The notes beneath the pieces are model-generated. The model was not told the origin of the DNA. It saw only the letters and a program-made list of their open reading frames with translations, and made no database searches. Positions 8,793 through 16,986 of a stretch of 64,000 nucleotides of DNA are shown piece by piece; the stretch's first letter is position 1; each line of letters opens with the position of its first letter. The stretch covers positions 2,108,001 to 2,172,000 of the forward strand of contig OW818690.1 of NCBI GenBank assembly GCA_942493315.1, read 5' to 3'. Position numbers and translations under genes: made by a program. The stretch is from UBA5429 sp942493315. GTDB taxonomy: Bacteria > Bacteroidota > Bacteroidia > Bacteroidales > WCHB1-69.

Positions 8793-9455
8793 ATGAAAAT
8801 AGGTAAATTACAATTATTCATTATTTTAGTATCAAGTTTGATATTACTATTTATATCATGTGAAGAGGAAATTATTCCTGACGATCCGGATATTGTAAAT
8901 ACAAATACAATCGATACAATAAAACCACTTCCTTATTATCCAGTATATCCAGGATCATGGTGGAAATATATAGTGAATAATAATGAAGAAATTACAAAAT
9001 ATGTCCAAAATGAATATCAGCTTCATTTTTTTAAATTGAATTCAATTGATCCATGGGGACCAATCCAATATTCTGATACTGTTTATGTACCATTTTTTGA
9101 TTCTAAACCCATATACGGATACGATAAAATTGAATATAGATTTCCCCCATTCGGAGATTACTATATGACATGGCCTATATTGTCTGAAGTTATTGGATTT
9201 GAATTTGAAAGATCATTTGTGGATCCAAGATATGGAGATTTTTCTGAAAAGGTTAAAGTAACCAATAAAATATTTAATGGATCGGATTCCATTTTGATTC
9301 TTGAAGGTCACTGGGTATATGGACCTAACGTCAATATAAGAAGTTATCAAGAATATACAAAGAATATAGGCTTAACTAAAGAAATTCTTATAGATACCTT
9401 ATCATTGGATACCGTTTACAAAAAGGTATTAGTTGATTATCTTATTAATAGATAG
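8793..9455 (+). CDS. Putative lipoprotein of unknown function
   Basis: A 220-residue protein with an N-terminal signal (QLFIILVSSLILLFISC) ending in a lipobox cysteine near residue 23, followed by acidic residues (EEEIIPDDPD), as in Bacteroidota lipoproteins exported to the outer membrane. The rest is rich in Tyr, Trp and Pro (PYYPVYPGSWWKY) and probably beta-structured. No family is recognised. It stands alone, with a promoter element about 120 bp upstream and a family A repeat after its end. Confidence 0.75.
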   Translation: MKIGKLQLFIILVSSLILLFISCEEEIIPDDPDIVNTNTIDTIKPLPYYPVYPGSWWKYIVNNNEEITKYVQNEYQLHFFKLNSIDPWGPIQYSDTVYVPFFDSKPIYGYDKIEYRFPPFGDYYMTWPILSEVIGFEFERSFVDPRYGDFSEKVKVTNKIFNGSDSILILEGHWVYGPNVNIRSYQEYTKNIGLTKEILIDTLSLDTVYKKVLVDYLINR

Positions 9456-9557
9456 TTAACCAATTCGATTTTTAAAAACTAGTTTCTCAATTTTTATCCT
9501 TTATCCTTCTTGATAGAATAGAACACAGATGACACGGATTGAACAGATTTTCACAGA

Positions 9558-9989
9558 TCAATTTATCAGTATGCATAGCACCCGTTGAATCAGTATTCCA
9601 ATTTTTTCCTCTCCAATCAATTCTCTGTCTGAAAACAAAATTTCTAAATTTGTGTATTCAAATTCTTCTGTTGTGTTCTTGAAATATCTAATTACAGGCT
9701 GATATATGACTTTATTTTTTGATATTATAAAAATCTCTTTTCCAAAAGAGTGCCACATCAGTAATTTGAAAACACTTCTTGTTATGATTGCTAAAAATAA
9801 AACTATTAAAATAAAAATTAAAAAGTTAAAACTTCCGGATACGATTGATACAATTATCCCCATTAAGGGTAGGATGGTAGTAATTAGTAAGGAAATGAAT
9901 AATATTATTTTTACAATTATTGATACTCTAAGATTAATTTGAATTTTTTATATTTGAGATTCTTTTGAAATAGTAACGTCATTTTTCAT
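9558..9989 (-). pseudogene. Small membrane-protein gene interrupted by an in-frame stop
   Basis: The ATG at 9989 overlaps the TGA of the upstream gene by 4 bp (ATGA), so it is the natural start. After 13 codons (MKNDVTISKESQI) an in-frame TAA occurs, and the same frame then continues with a coherent sequence: KIQINLRVSI, then two hydrophobic segments and a soluble tail ending at 9558. Translation could restart at a later Met (MGIIVSIV, start 9863), giving 101 residues that lack the first membrane segment. The family resembles small bacterial-PH-like membrane proteins but is not identified. A sequencing error at the TAA is possible. Confidence 0.55.
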
Positions 9990-10363
9990 AAGAAGATAAA
10001 ATATATGATAATAAACAGAATAAATAGGCTAATTCCTATATATGAAAATTTAGGTGCTTTTTCGGCATATTGCTTTACATTAAAGAACGATCTATCTGAT
10101 TTTTGAAGATCGATCTTTTGAATTCTCTCTCCACAATGATCGCAAGTTGCAGATACTATTCGTGTATCTGGACAAAAGGGAACAAAAAAGATAAAATAGA
10201 TTCTACAAGATAAATAGAAAACTATTGATTCTTTTGACTTACATATTGGACAATCAATATGATCAACCTTAAATTCCCAAAGTAATACTGTATCCCATCC
10301 AAAAACGAGCATATTTTTTTGAGTTTTGGCGAAAATATTGAATTTATTTGTATAGGAATACAT
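9986..10363 (-). CDS. Small zinc-ribbon membrane protein
   Basis: A 125-residue protein with two cysteine pairs, CPIC and CDHC, about 35 residues apart, resembling a zinc ribbon, and one strongly hydrophobic C-terminal segment (FSYIGISLFILFIIIYFIFL) that should anchor it in the membrane. An internal Met (MLVFGWDTVLL) could be the start. It is translationally coupled (4-bp overlap) to the interrupted membrane gene downstream, so the two probably formed one functional pair. No known family is recognised. Confidence 0.6.
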   Translation of the reverse strand: MYSYTNKFNIFAKTQKNMLVFGWDTVLLWEFKVDHIDCPICKSKESIVFYLSCRIYFIFFVPFCPDTRIVSATCDHCGERIQKIDLQKSDRSFFNVKQYAEKAPKFSYIGISLFILFIIIYFIFL

Positions 10364-10379
10364 TTATTCAAATTTAAAT

Positions 10380-10780
10380 GACAAATGATTTTTCGCCCTT
10401 CGTCCTTTTTTGGATCACTAAGTTTCTCAAAGTTTAAACAAAGAAAAAGAAGTTGTTTTTTGGTATAACTTCTTTTAACATTGAGTAACTTTGAGCTCCA
10501 TTAAAAAGTCGCAAATATGAATGAAAAATGAAAAATGAAGAATGAAAAATAAGGACCTTGGTTTTTCGCCTTTCGCCCTTAGCCTTTCGCCCTACAGCAC
10601 ACAGATGACACGGATTGAACAGAAGACCACAGATTTATTGGTTTAAAGGGTTAAGGTTTAAAGGTTGAATTTTTTGTATTTTAAAAACTGATAACTGAAA
10701 CCTAATAACTAAAGCCCAAAACCCAAAACCCAAATCGTCCTTTTTTGGATCACTAAGTTTCTCAAAGTTTGCAAGCGTTT
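10380..10780. repeat. Gene-free repeat block
   Basis: The block contains a family B palindromic copy at about 10409-10500, heptamer tracts (AAAAATG-like, GCCTTTC-like), a family A copy at about 10599-10633, AACTGAT/AAAACCC heptamers at about 10685-10735, and a truncated second family B copy at 10743-10775 directly abutting the GNAT gene end. No gene is seen. Confidence 0.7.
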
Positions 10781-10785
10781 TTACT

Positions 10786-11298
10786 TTATGGAATATTCAT
10801 TTCTAATTTCCAATTTAATAAATTTTCTGTCTCTCCAATTTTAATGAAATTATTTTTTTCAAGCACTCTAAACGATGCAGGATTTGTTTTTTCTGTCGAA
10901 GCAATTATTGATTTTACTTTTTTTTGAGTTTTAATCCATACAATAATTCCATTAACAATTTCTGTCATAAATCCTTTATTCTGGAATTTTTCATAAGTGC
11001 CATAGCCAATTTCCACTTCCCCTTCAGCATTTGGCTCTCCATACATACAAAGGTCACCAATCATTCTGTTTTCAGCTTTTAAAATAGCAGTCCAAATTGT
11101 TGAATACAAATAGTCTTTACTTTTATCCCCAACATTTGGAATAATTGTCTCTTCTAATGCTTCTTTAAGTTCTTCAGAAATTGTCCTTGAAGTTAAATTC
11201 AGATTCAACTCTAATTCCAGAGAGTTGTCACATTTTGTATATTTTATTAACTGTTCAAAAGTTAAAGGTTTTAATATCAGTCGTTCTGTTTCTATCAT
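10786..11298 (-). CDS. GNAT N-acetyltransferase (RimJ/RimL-like)
   Basis: A 170-residue protein that opens with MIETERLILKPLT, typical of the RimJ/RimL subgroup. It continues with GDLCMYGEPNAEGEVEIGYGTYEKFQNKGFMTEIV, where EIGY and QNKGFMTE correspond to the acetyl-CoA-binding strand and pyrophosphate loop, and ends with NPASFRVLEKNNFIKIGE. It probably acetylates a protein N-terminus or small amine; the substrate is unknown. It sits directly after the attC-like site at 11341-11456 in the cassette reading direction, so it may be a former cassette that lost its own attC (a truncated family B repeat now abuts its 3' end). Confidence 0.85.
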   Translation of the reverse strand: MIETERLILKPLTFEQLIKYTKCDNSLELELNLNLTSRTISEELKEALEETIIPNVGDKSKDYLYSTIWTAILKAENRMIGDLCMYGEPNAEGEVEIGYGTYEKFQNKGFMTEIVNGIIVWIKTQKKVKSIIASTEKTNPASFRVLEKNNFIKIGETENLLNWKLEMNIP

Positions 11299-11340
11299 TT
11301 TTAGTCAATCTATATTATCATTAAGTTTTTACAACACATG

Positions 11341-11456
11341 CTAGTGGTTGGCGCAAAATTAGGTATTTTTTCGCGTCAATTGGCCTGCGAGTGTTAGTTT
11401 ATTTATTTATTTTTGTAATGTGGAGAAGGGCCACTTAGTTTTAGTGTTTGTTACCA
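11341..11456 (-). other. attC-like recombination site (type 1, diverged)
   Basis: It shares the loop-proximal motif of the sites at 50-63 kb (TTTTTCGCGTCAATTGGCC.., GTGTTAGTTTATTTAT) and the right arm GGCCACTTAGTTTTAG-TGTTTGTTACC. The left arm is TGGTTGGCGCAAAATTAGG, with several stem mismatches. It lies 21 bp beyond the stop of the RhuM-like gene, as expected for that gene's cassette. Confidence 0.7.
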
Positions 11457-11476
11457 AATGTTGATTCCATTTATGT

Positions 11477-12349
11477 TCACTTAATTTGATTTTTCTCCAA
11501 TTTATTTATAATGTCTTGAACTTCAAAGTTTAATATTGAAAATGCAAACCACTTTTTCCCTAAGTCTTTCAATGAAGCCCCTAAATGATATATTGTTTTT
11601 CTGTCAATGATGATGAAACGATCATGTGACTTACTAAATTGATTAATTTTTATGTCAGAATATTGAGAACGATATTTTTTTAAGTCAAGTTTGGTCTCAT
11701 TAGTCAAAGTTGAACTATAAATGACTACTTCCACACCTTTTTGTCGCTTTCCCAACATAAGTAAAACACTTTCATCAATATAATTGTCAATGATAATGAT
11801 TGATTCTTGAGCTTTTCTAAATAAATTGGTTACAAATATATAAGCATCAAACATTTGTCCTTCAAAGAAAATCCCTTCTTTAGTTGGCAAGTTCGTTTGT
11901 ATTTGGAAATCGAATTCTTCTACTTTTCTTTTTAAGTAATGTACATCATTTTCTATTCTTTCAAATCGTTGACTTACAGCATACCCTTTCAATAAATAAT
12001 CTTTAAGAACTTTGTTTGCCCATATTCTAAATTGAGTTCCTTGTTTTGATTTTACCCTATAACCAACTGATATAATTACATCAAGATTAAAATAATCAAG
12101 GTTGGTTGTTTGAGATTTCTCTTTGATAGCACCATGTTGAGTGGTGTGTGCAAAAATTGCACATACTTCTTTTTTAATTAATTCCCCTTCTTTAAAGATA
12201 TTATTGATATGGCGATTAATAACTGTTCTATCTCTGCCAAATAACAAACTAATTTGTTCTATATTAAGCCAAACTGTTTCATTTTCAATTTTTACTTCTA
12301 ATCTTGTTGGAATTTCATTTGCTTGATAAATTACGATTTCATCTTTCAT
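11477..12349 (-). CDS. RhuM-like protein with C-terminal PLD-like domain
   Basis: A 290-residue protein. The N-terminal half matches the virulence RhuM family: EVKIENETVWLNIEQISLLF, RDRTVINRHINNIF, then TTNLDYFNLDVIISVGYRV and QFRIWANKVLKDYL. A coiled stretch follows. The C-terminal ~130 residues (GIFFEGQMFDAYIF.., IIIIDNYIDESVL, SHDRFIIIDRKTIYHLGASLKDLG) resemble a single phospholipase D-like half-site, with HDRFIIID in place of HxK(x)4D. The same C-terminal domain is fused to a different N-terminus in the gene at 14559. The biochemical role is unknown; RhuM-like proteins are common on accessory DNA. It sits in an isolated cassette with its own attC. Confidence 0.8.
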   Translation of the reverse strand: MKDEIVIYQANEIPTRLEVKIENETVWLNIEQISLLFGRDRTVINRHINNIFKEGELIKKEVCAIFAHTTQHGAIKEKSQTTNLDYFNLDVIISVGYRVKSKQGTQFRIWANKVLKDYLLKGYAVSQRFERIENDVHYLKRKVEEFDFQIQTNLPTKEGIFFEGQMFDAYIFVTNLFRKAQESIIIIDNYIDESVLLMLGKRQKGVEVVIYSSTLTNETKLDLKKYRSQYSDIKINQFSKSHDRFIIIDRKTIYHLGASLKDLGKKWFAFSILNFEVQDIINKLEKNQIK

Positions 12350-12374
12350 GGGGTAGTTTTTAGAGTTCTGAAAA

Positions 12375-12382
12375 CAAAAATA
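12375..12382 (-). promoter_or_regulatory. -7 promoter element for the RhuM-like gene
   Basis: TATTTTTG on the minus strand, about 25 bp upstream of the start, matches TAnnTTTG. It lies between the upstream attC boundary and the gene, so this cassette may carry its own promoter. Confidence 0.45.
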
Positions 12383-12442
12383 GTGTTTTTTTTGTTCTAA
12401 TCTTGAAGTGAATTGAAAAAGAGTAAAATTTTAACAATGGGT

Positions 12443-12577
12443 GCTAACGGACGCGGGTATGAAACGTAGCGGACTACGTGGCTGCGAACCTATCCCCCGT
12501 TACTAACCTTGCCTGCGGGAGCTGAACTTGCAAACTGCGCTGAAACCTCTATGTTTTATGACCGCTTGTTGTATGCC
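12443..12577 (-). other. attC-like recombination site (type 2)
   Basis: Bounded by gctaac on the left and gttgtatgcc on the right. The interior shares CGTGGCTGCG and CCTTGCCTGCG..GAACTTGCA with the site at 54705-54835, although the outer stems differ in sequence while remaining complementary. The right end, gttgtatgcc, is the exact reverse complement of ggcatacaac at 14103-14112 at the start of this cassette. The stop codon of the kinase gene lies inside it. Confidence 0.75.
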
Positions 12578-14082
12578 GTTTTTCTTTTTCTATCTATAAT
12601 GTTTTCAAACCAAGGTCTTTTTTCGTCTTCCTCCTTAATCCGATTAATATTGCTTTGAATATAGTTTCTAAATTCTTCGGTATTCATCTTATTATGTCTG
12701 CCATCATATGTGGATGAAGTCAAATTATAAATTGAACGTTTATTAAAAATTACAAAATTTCCTCTAAATATTCTCGATACTGTTCTTGCGGTCTTGGGAA
12801 TGTCATATCCCATCTCTTCATATTCCGAACGATATTCTACCATATCAGGTTTATCATATTGACCGGGATATAATTCAGTAACAAACTCTTCATTATACTT
12901 TTTTTCATATGGTTCCTCACCAATTTCAACTTCATGAACACCGGAAGGTTCCAATTCATCCAATTCTAATCTAAAATAATTCCATTCTGGATCGTATCCA
13001 AATGACTCAAATAACAATCTCTTGGGTTTAACAATATCTATTAATTGAAAATCTAATTCAATGCATCCTTGTTCTTTTGCTAATCTTGCGTCTTCTAAAT
13101 CAAGTCCTCCTCCATCGGGAAAAAACATATGATTTAAATTACCATAAGAACAAACAATCTTTAAAACATTAATTATATCTTCAATATTCTCCCAAATTAC
13201 TCTACTAGGAAAAGCAGTCGGAAATAGCTTCGATTGAATTTCAAACCATTGCTCTTGATTGCGCTCATGAAAATCTTCGTTTAATACCTTCCAATCTTCA
13301 AGAATTGAAATAAATTCTTCTATACTTGGTCTATTCAAAGGGTCATTATCTGTACATTTTATTAATAAATTATCAATTGGTGTTGTATAAATATTAGTGT
13401 AAAAATTTCTTAATTCAATTATTGACTGTGTTGAATATTGACCATCAAAACCTTTATAATTTTCGGTTAATAATATCCATAATGTTTTTGCCAATGAATA
13501 AATATCTGCCTTAATTCCATCTGCTTTGGAAGATTCCCTTCTCATTTCAGGAGCCATTGTCCATTTAGCTCCAATCTCTTCATTGAATTTAGAAACATCC
13601 TTTTTATTGGGGTAATCAACTAATCCAAAATCCACTAATGAGTAACGCGAGTTTAAAACTAATAAATTTGGTGGTTTAATATCTCTATGAGAAATTCCCC
13701 TTGAATGCAATTCTTTAAGAGTTTCACAAACATTCAAAATTGCATCTATTTTTTCTTCAACTTTTTTCCCTTTCAATAATTTAACTGCACTTTCAGCAAC
13801 AGGCATTACATAAAATGGTACATTATCTTTAAACGTTTTGGGAAGATTTTTGTCAATCATTGGAATAATTCCAATGATATCAGAATTATTTCCGATTACC
13901 TTAGTCTCATCAAGAAACCGATTATATGCTGTAAATTTAACAGATTTTAAAAGTTTGATTGCTCCTTCCTCTTTTTTTGAGTTTTTACATTTCCATACTT
14001 CTCCATTTCCTCCACCTCCTAAAAAGGAAATAAGTGTCCAATCCCCAAAAACTTGTCCTTTATTAAATATTGTTCGATGCAT
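12556..14082 (-). CDS. Serine/threonine protein kinase in an isolated cassette
   Basis: A 508-residue protein. The kinase domain covers about residues 10-265: a glycine-rich loop (LGGGGNGEVW), an ATP lysine in GAIKLLK, the catalytic loop HRDIKPPN, DFG in LVDFGLVD, an APE-like MAPEMR, and the NRPS motif of the last lobe. A Hanks-type kinase is thus complete in all catalytic motifs. The C-terminal ~240 residues are acidic, with no recognised domain and no membrane segment, so the kinase is probably cytosolic. The last residues (AYNKRS-stop) and stop codon come from the attC. Kinases are known in phage-defence modules, but nothing here ties this one to defence. Confidence 0.88.
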   Translation of the reverse strand: MHRTIFNKGQVFGDWTLISFLGGGGNGEVWKCKNSKKEEGAIKLLKSVKFTAYNRFLDETKVIGNNSDIIGIIPMIDKNLPKTFKDNVPFYVMPVAESAVKLLKGKKVEEKIDAILNVCETLKELHSRGISHRDIKPPNLLVLNSRYSLVDFGLVDYPNKKDVSKFNEEIGAKWTMAPEMRRESSKADGIKADIYSLAKTLWILLTENYKGFDGQYSTQSIIELRNFYTNIYTTPIDNLLIKCTDNDPLNRPSIEEFISILEDWKVLNEDFHERNQEQWFEIQSKLFPTAFPSRVIWENIEDIINVLKIVCSYGNLNHMFFPDGGGLDLEDARLAKEQGCIELDFQLIDIVKPKRLLFESFGYDPEWNYFRLELDELEPSGVHEVEIGEEPYEKKYNEEFVTELYPGQYDKPDMVEYRSEYEEMGYDIPKTARTVSRIFRGNFVIFNKRSIYNLTSSTYDGRHNKMNTEEFRNYIQSNINRIKEEDEKRPWFENIIDRKRKTAYNKRS

Positions 14083-14101
14083 TCTCAGAATCTTTTAAAA
14101 T

Positions 14102-14112
14102 GGCATACAACT
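14102..14112 (-). other. Core site at the start of the kinase cassette
   Basis: ggcatacaac here is the reverse complement of the right end of the attC at 12443-12577, and a similar left end (gcataac, gcacaac) borders other attC sites in this window. The rest of the upstream attC is not recognisable, so this is a boundary remnant. Confidence 0.6.
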
Positions 14113-14211
14113 TATTTATAACCTTTACTCTTCCCCCTCTTTATTACGGTTAACTTCCCATTTTGGGTGGATAACCATTGCATTATTGCTTTTTTTTTCG
14201 AAAATTTAAAT

Positions 14212-14360
14212 TTAGTATATGTCAAATGAGCTCAAAATATTTCCCTTACCTCCCTCTACGGCTTCGTGGTTGTCAATAAAATAATGGATTACTACCTCAG
14301 TTGTATTTTTATGATTCAAGAAAAAGTAGTCTGTGATGTAAGGGTAGTTTTGGATCTCTT
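14212..14360 (-). pseudogene. Gene remnant without a start codon
   Basis: Reading the minus strand, an open frame of about 49 codons (..KEIQNYPYITDYFFLNH.., ending ILSSFDIY-stop) has protein-like composition but no ATG. A TATATTTG promoter element sits immediately in front at 14369-14376. This looks like the 3' part of a small gene whose 5' end was deleted. No family is recognised. Confidence 0.4.
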
Positions 14361-14368
14361 TAACAGTG

Positions 14369-14376
14369 CAAATATA
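14369..14376 (-). promoter_or_regulatory. -7 promoter element in front of a gene remnant
   Basis: TATATTTG on the minus strand, directly upstream of the truncated reading frame at 14212-14360. Confidence 0.4.
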
Positions 14377-14558
14377 AACATTTTTTATTAAGCCACGAAT
14401 TCACGAATTATTTTTTTTCGAATTTGTTTATAATCGAATAATTTGGGGGAATGGGACAAGGGGAAGGGGGAAAGGTTTCAAGTAAAAAGTAAGAAGTAAA
14501 AAGTAATAAGTGAAAACTGAACACTAAAACCCAAAACCTAAAACCCAAAACCCAAAAC

Positions 14559-15437
14559 CTATTTATTTAGCATATTTAGTAAAGATCCTGCCAGAGTGTC
14601 CATGCGGGAGAAGGCGAACCACTTTTTACCCAGATCTTTGAGGGAAGCTCCGATATGGTAGAGCTCGGTCTGGTCGATGATGATGAACCGGTCGTGGGAA
14701 TCGGAGAATTGTTTGATTTCGATTGGAGGGTATTGTTTGTTGTGCTTTTCGAGATCTAATAAAAGTTGTTGAGATATTTTTCCGGTATAGATCGTCGCTG
14801 TAACATTTGGATTTCGCTTGGATAATTGAAGAAGAACGGATTCATCAATATAATTATCGATTAAAATGATATGGTGTTTTGCTTTTTTAATAATTTCTGT
14901 AAAAAATAGGTATGCATCAAACACTTGACCGTTAAAGAAGATCCCTTGATCAGTAGAAAGTGTTTTGGCATCTAAAGCTTTGAAAATTTGATCTATTTTT
15001 TCGTCACTTTGGAATTGCTTGCTTTCTATTCGATCGAGCCTTTGAAAAATGGACGCGTTATTAAGAAGAAACTTTCGCATATTTACAAAGGCCTTCATGA
15101 TTTGAATGCTCACTTGAATGGCATAGTCACTATTTAGTACAGAAGAGAGCATTGCAACTCCTTGTTCAGTGAATGCAAAAGGTAAAGTTCTTCTTTTTGC
15201 GGTCGCAAATTGCGACCGCAAAATTTCCCATTCTGTTTGATTGAGTTGGAACATAAATGAATCAGGAAAACGTTTTAAATTTCGCTTCACTTGTTCATTC
15301 AATCTTTTTGTTTCCAAATTGTATACCTGAGATAAATGAAAATCAAGCATAACTTGTTGGTCTCTTATCGTAAAAATTAGGTTTTCAAACCTTGTAGATG
15401 CTTGATTAGCCTGGTAGATTATGATTTCGTCTTTCAT
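14559..15437 (-). CDS. ORF6N-domain protein with C-terminal PLD-like domain
   Basis: A 292-residue protein starting MKDEIIIYQAN, the same opening as the RhuM-like protein at 11477. The N-terminal ~110 residues are an ORF6N DNA-binding domain (DFHLSQVYNLETKRLNEQVKRN, FQLNQTEWEILRSQFATAK, LPFAFTEQGVAMLSSVLNS). A coiled linker is followed by the PLD-like C-terminal module (GIFFNGQVFDAYLFF, ILIDNYIDESVLLQL, SHDRFIIIDQTELYHIGASL). It is probably a DNA-associated regulator or nuclease-like factor of accessory DNA. A longer reading frame exists upstream, but the ATG at 15437 follows the promoter element at 15464, so I use it. Confidence 0.82.
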   Translation of the reverse strand: MKDEIIIYQANQASTRFENLIFTIRDQQVMLDFHLSQVYNLETKRLNEQVKRNLKRFPDSFMFQLNQTEWEILRSQFATAKRRTLPFAFTEQGVAMLSSVLNSDYAIQVSIQIMKAFVNMRKFLLNNASIFQRLDRIESKQFQSDEKIDQIFKALDAKTLSTDQGIFFNGQVFDAYLFFTEIIKKAKHHIILIDNYIDESVLLQLSKRNPNVTATIYTGKISQQLLLDLEKHNKQYPPIEIKQFSDSHDRFIIIDQTELYHIGASLKDLGKKWFAFSRMDTLAGSLLNMLNK

Positions 15438-15463
15438 CATAGAGTTGGGTTTAGTTGTTCGAG

Positions 15464-15471
15464 CAAATATA
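15464..15471 (-). promoter_or_regulatory. -7 promoter element for the ORF6N gene
   Basis: TATATTTG on the minus strand, about 27 bp upstream of the ATG at 15437; it decides the start choice. Confidence 0.55.
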
Positions 15472-15603
15472 AATAAAATTAACAAATAAGCAAGTGGAAT
15501 GAAAAATGGACTACGGGCAACAGACCACGGATCCCGGACTTGCAAATCGCAATATATTAACCAATTTGCAATACTATTCACTATTTACTCTTCACTACAA
15601 AAC

Positions 15604-15815
15604 CGCAGGTTTTGTTCGCGTGAGGACGGAGCCGGAAAGCGCGCAAAGTTGGAAAGCGATGGGATGCGGGAGTTAAAGAGCGACCTTGGGAGCTCATTTA
15701 ACGACCAGGCAGCCCACGCTTTGCAACTGCGTACTTGTAGGCGTAGGCGGACCCTTTGGCAAGCGACGGGGTTCCTATTCGATGGGTGGGTAATTGGATT
15801 GAGCGTAGCCAAAGG
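15604..15815. repeat. Structured GC-rich intergenic repeat, copy 1
   Basis: A GC-rich element related to the one at 27066-27245. The nested stem includes GTTAAAGAGC (15672-15681) with GCTCATTTAAC (15692-15702), GGG..CCC, and GCAAAG with CTTTGC around 15643-15724. A second stem pairs CCCTTTGGC near 15750 with GCCAAAGGG near 15808. No coding role is seen. Base pairs differ from copy 2 in a compensatory way, so the fold seems to be maintained. Confidence 0.65.
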
Positions 15816-15857
15816 GGCACGCCCAAATGAGTGAATAACTATTAGTGAATAGTTTTT

Positions 15858-16170
15858 TTAAGTAAGAAGTAAGAAGTAAGAAGTAAGAAGTAAGAAGTAA
15901 GAAGTAAGAAGTAAGAAGTAAGAAGTAAGAAGTAAGAAGTAAGAAGTAAGAAGTAAGAAGTAAAAAGTAAAAAGTAAGAAGTAAAAAGTAAAAAGTAAGA
16001 AGTAAAAAAGAAATAGCTGAAACCTGATAACTAAAACCCAAAACCCAATACCCAAAACCCAATACCCAAAACCTAATACCCAAAACCCAATACCCAAAAC
16101 CTAATACCCAAAACCTAATACCCAAAACCTAATACCCAAAACCTAATACCCAAAACCCAAAACCCAAATC
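15858..16170. repeat. Two adjacent heptamer minisatellites
   Basis: About twenty tandem 7-bp units of AAGTAAG (later copies AAGTAAA) occupy roughly 15858-16010. They are followed, after a short AACTGAT-type link, by about eighteen units alternating AAAACCC/AATACCC/AAAACCT up to ~16170. Long open frames across them encode only periodic low-complexity peptides and are not genes. Confidence 0.9.
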
Positions 16171-16190
16171 GTCCTTCGGCTGAAGATTTA

Positions 16191-16766
16191 TTAATTTATA
16201 ATCAAAAAAACGGAAAGTGTGCAAATAAGTGCTCCAATGATCAAATAAAAGATGGGAAATAGGTAGTTTAATTTGAACCTCTTTTTAGTCAAATCCCCGA
16301 CAATACTTTTCAAAATGGTTCGATCTCCTTTCCCTTTTAGTCGGAGATGTGAAACACCAAGCCATGACTGAATGGTAATCGTGGTTTCGATATCCTGATT
16401 TGTAATTTTTATGGTGGTGAGTCCTTGTTTGAAATCATAGTTTTTCTCGGTCAATAGTTCGATCAGTTTGTCCTGAAAATCACTATCATTAACTCCATAA
16501 ATCGAATAACCATTCATCATGAAAATAAATAGGATCATCAACACTACAAAAGCTAATATTGGAAGAACACTTATAAATGATGGAGATTCAATCAGATATT
16601 CTATGGATGAATATATCTGAGCGAAAAAACATAAAAATATCATGATCAGAATCCAGATCGAATTAATGATTACAGGTTTTTTCAAAAGTATAACATAAAG
16701 TGCTACACCAATAAAAAGCATTGAGATAAACCATAAAATGTAAGGGGCTAGGTTGATGAAATCCAT
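16191..16766 (-). CDS. Membrane protein of unknown function
   Basis: A 191-residue protein with three N-terminal hydrophobic segments (ILWFISMLFIGVALYVILL; SIWILIMIFLCFFAQIY; FISVLPILAFVVLMILFIFM), a soluble middle of ~80 residues (YGVNDSDFQDKLIELLTEKN.., TIQSWLGVSHLRLKGKGDR) and a final transmembrane helix (YLFPIFYLIIGALICTLSVF). No family is recognised. The ATG at 16766 is chosen over an upstream in-frame one because the promoter element at 16790-16797 lies between them. Confidence 0.65.
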   Translation of the reverse strand: MDFINLAPYILWFISMLFIGVALYVILLKKPVIINSIWILIMIFLCFFAQIYSSIEYLIESPSFISVLPILAFVVLMILFIFMMNGYSIYGVNDSDFQDKLIELLTEKNYDFKQGLTTIKITNQDIETTITIQSWLGVSHLRLKGKGDRTILKSIVGDLTKKRFKLNYLFPIFYLIIGALICTLSVFLIIN

Positions 16767-16789
16767 AATGTTAAATTTTATTTTTTTTG

Positions 16790-16797
16790 CAAATATA
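16790..16797 (-). promoter_or_regulatory. -7 promoter element for the membrane protein gene
   Basis: TATATTTG on the minus strand, 24 bp upstream of the chosen ATG. Confidence 0.55.
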
Positions 16798-16986
16798 AGA
16801 ATAATTAGCAAATGAGCAAATTAGTAAATTTGCAAATGAGCAAATGAGCAAATGGAATTAAAAATGAAAAATGAAGAATGAAAAATAAGGATTTTGGTTT
16901 TTAGCCTTTAGCCCTTTGCCTTTCGCCCTATAGCACACAGATTAAAAGGATGACCACAGATTATTGTGTTCATATTTACACTCTTT

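Noticed and set aside
15775..16125. Long minus-strand frames encoding periodic GFWVLGFGYWVLG- and YFLLLTS-like peptides.
   Set aside because: They are translations of the heptamer arrays (the period of 7 bp gives a 7-residue repeat in every frame). There is no start context and no homology expected.
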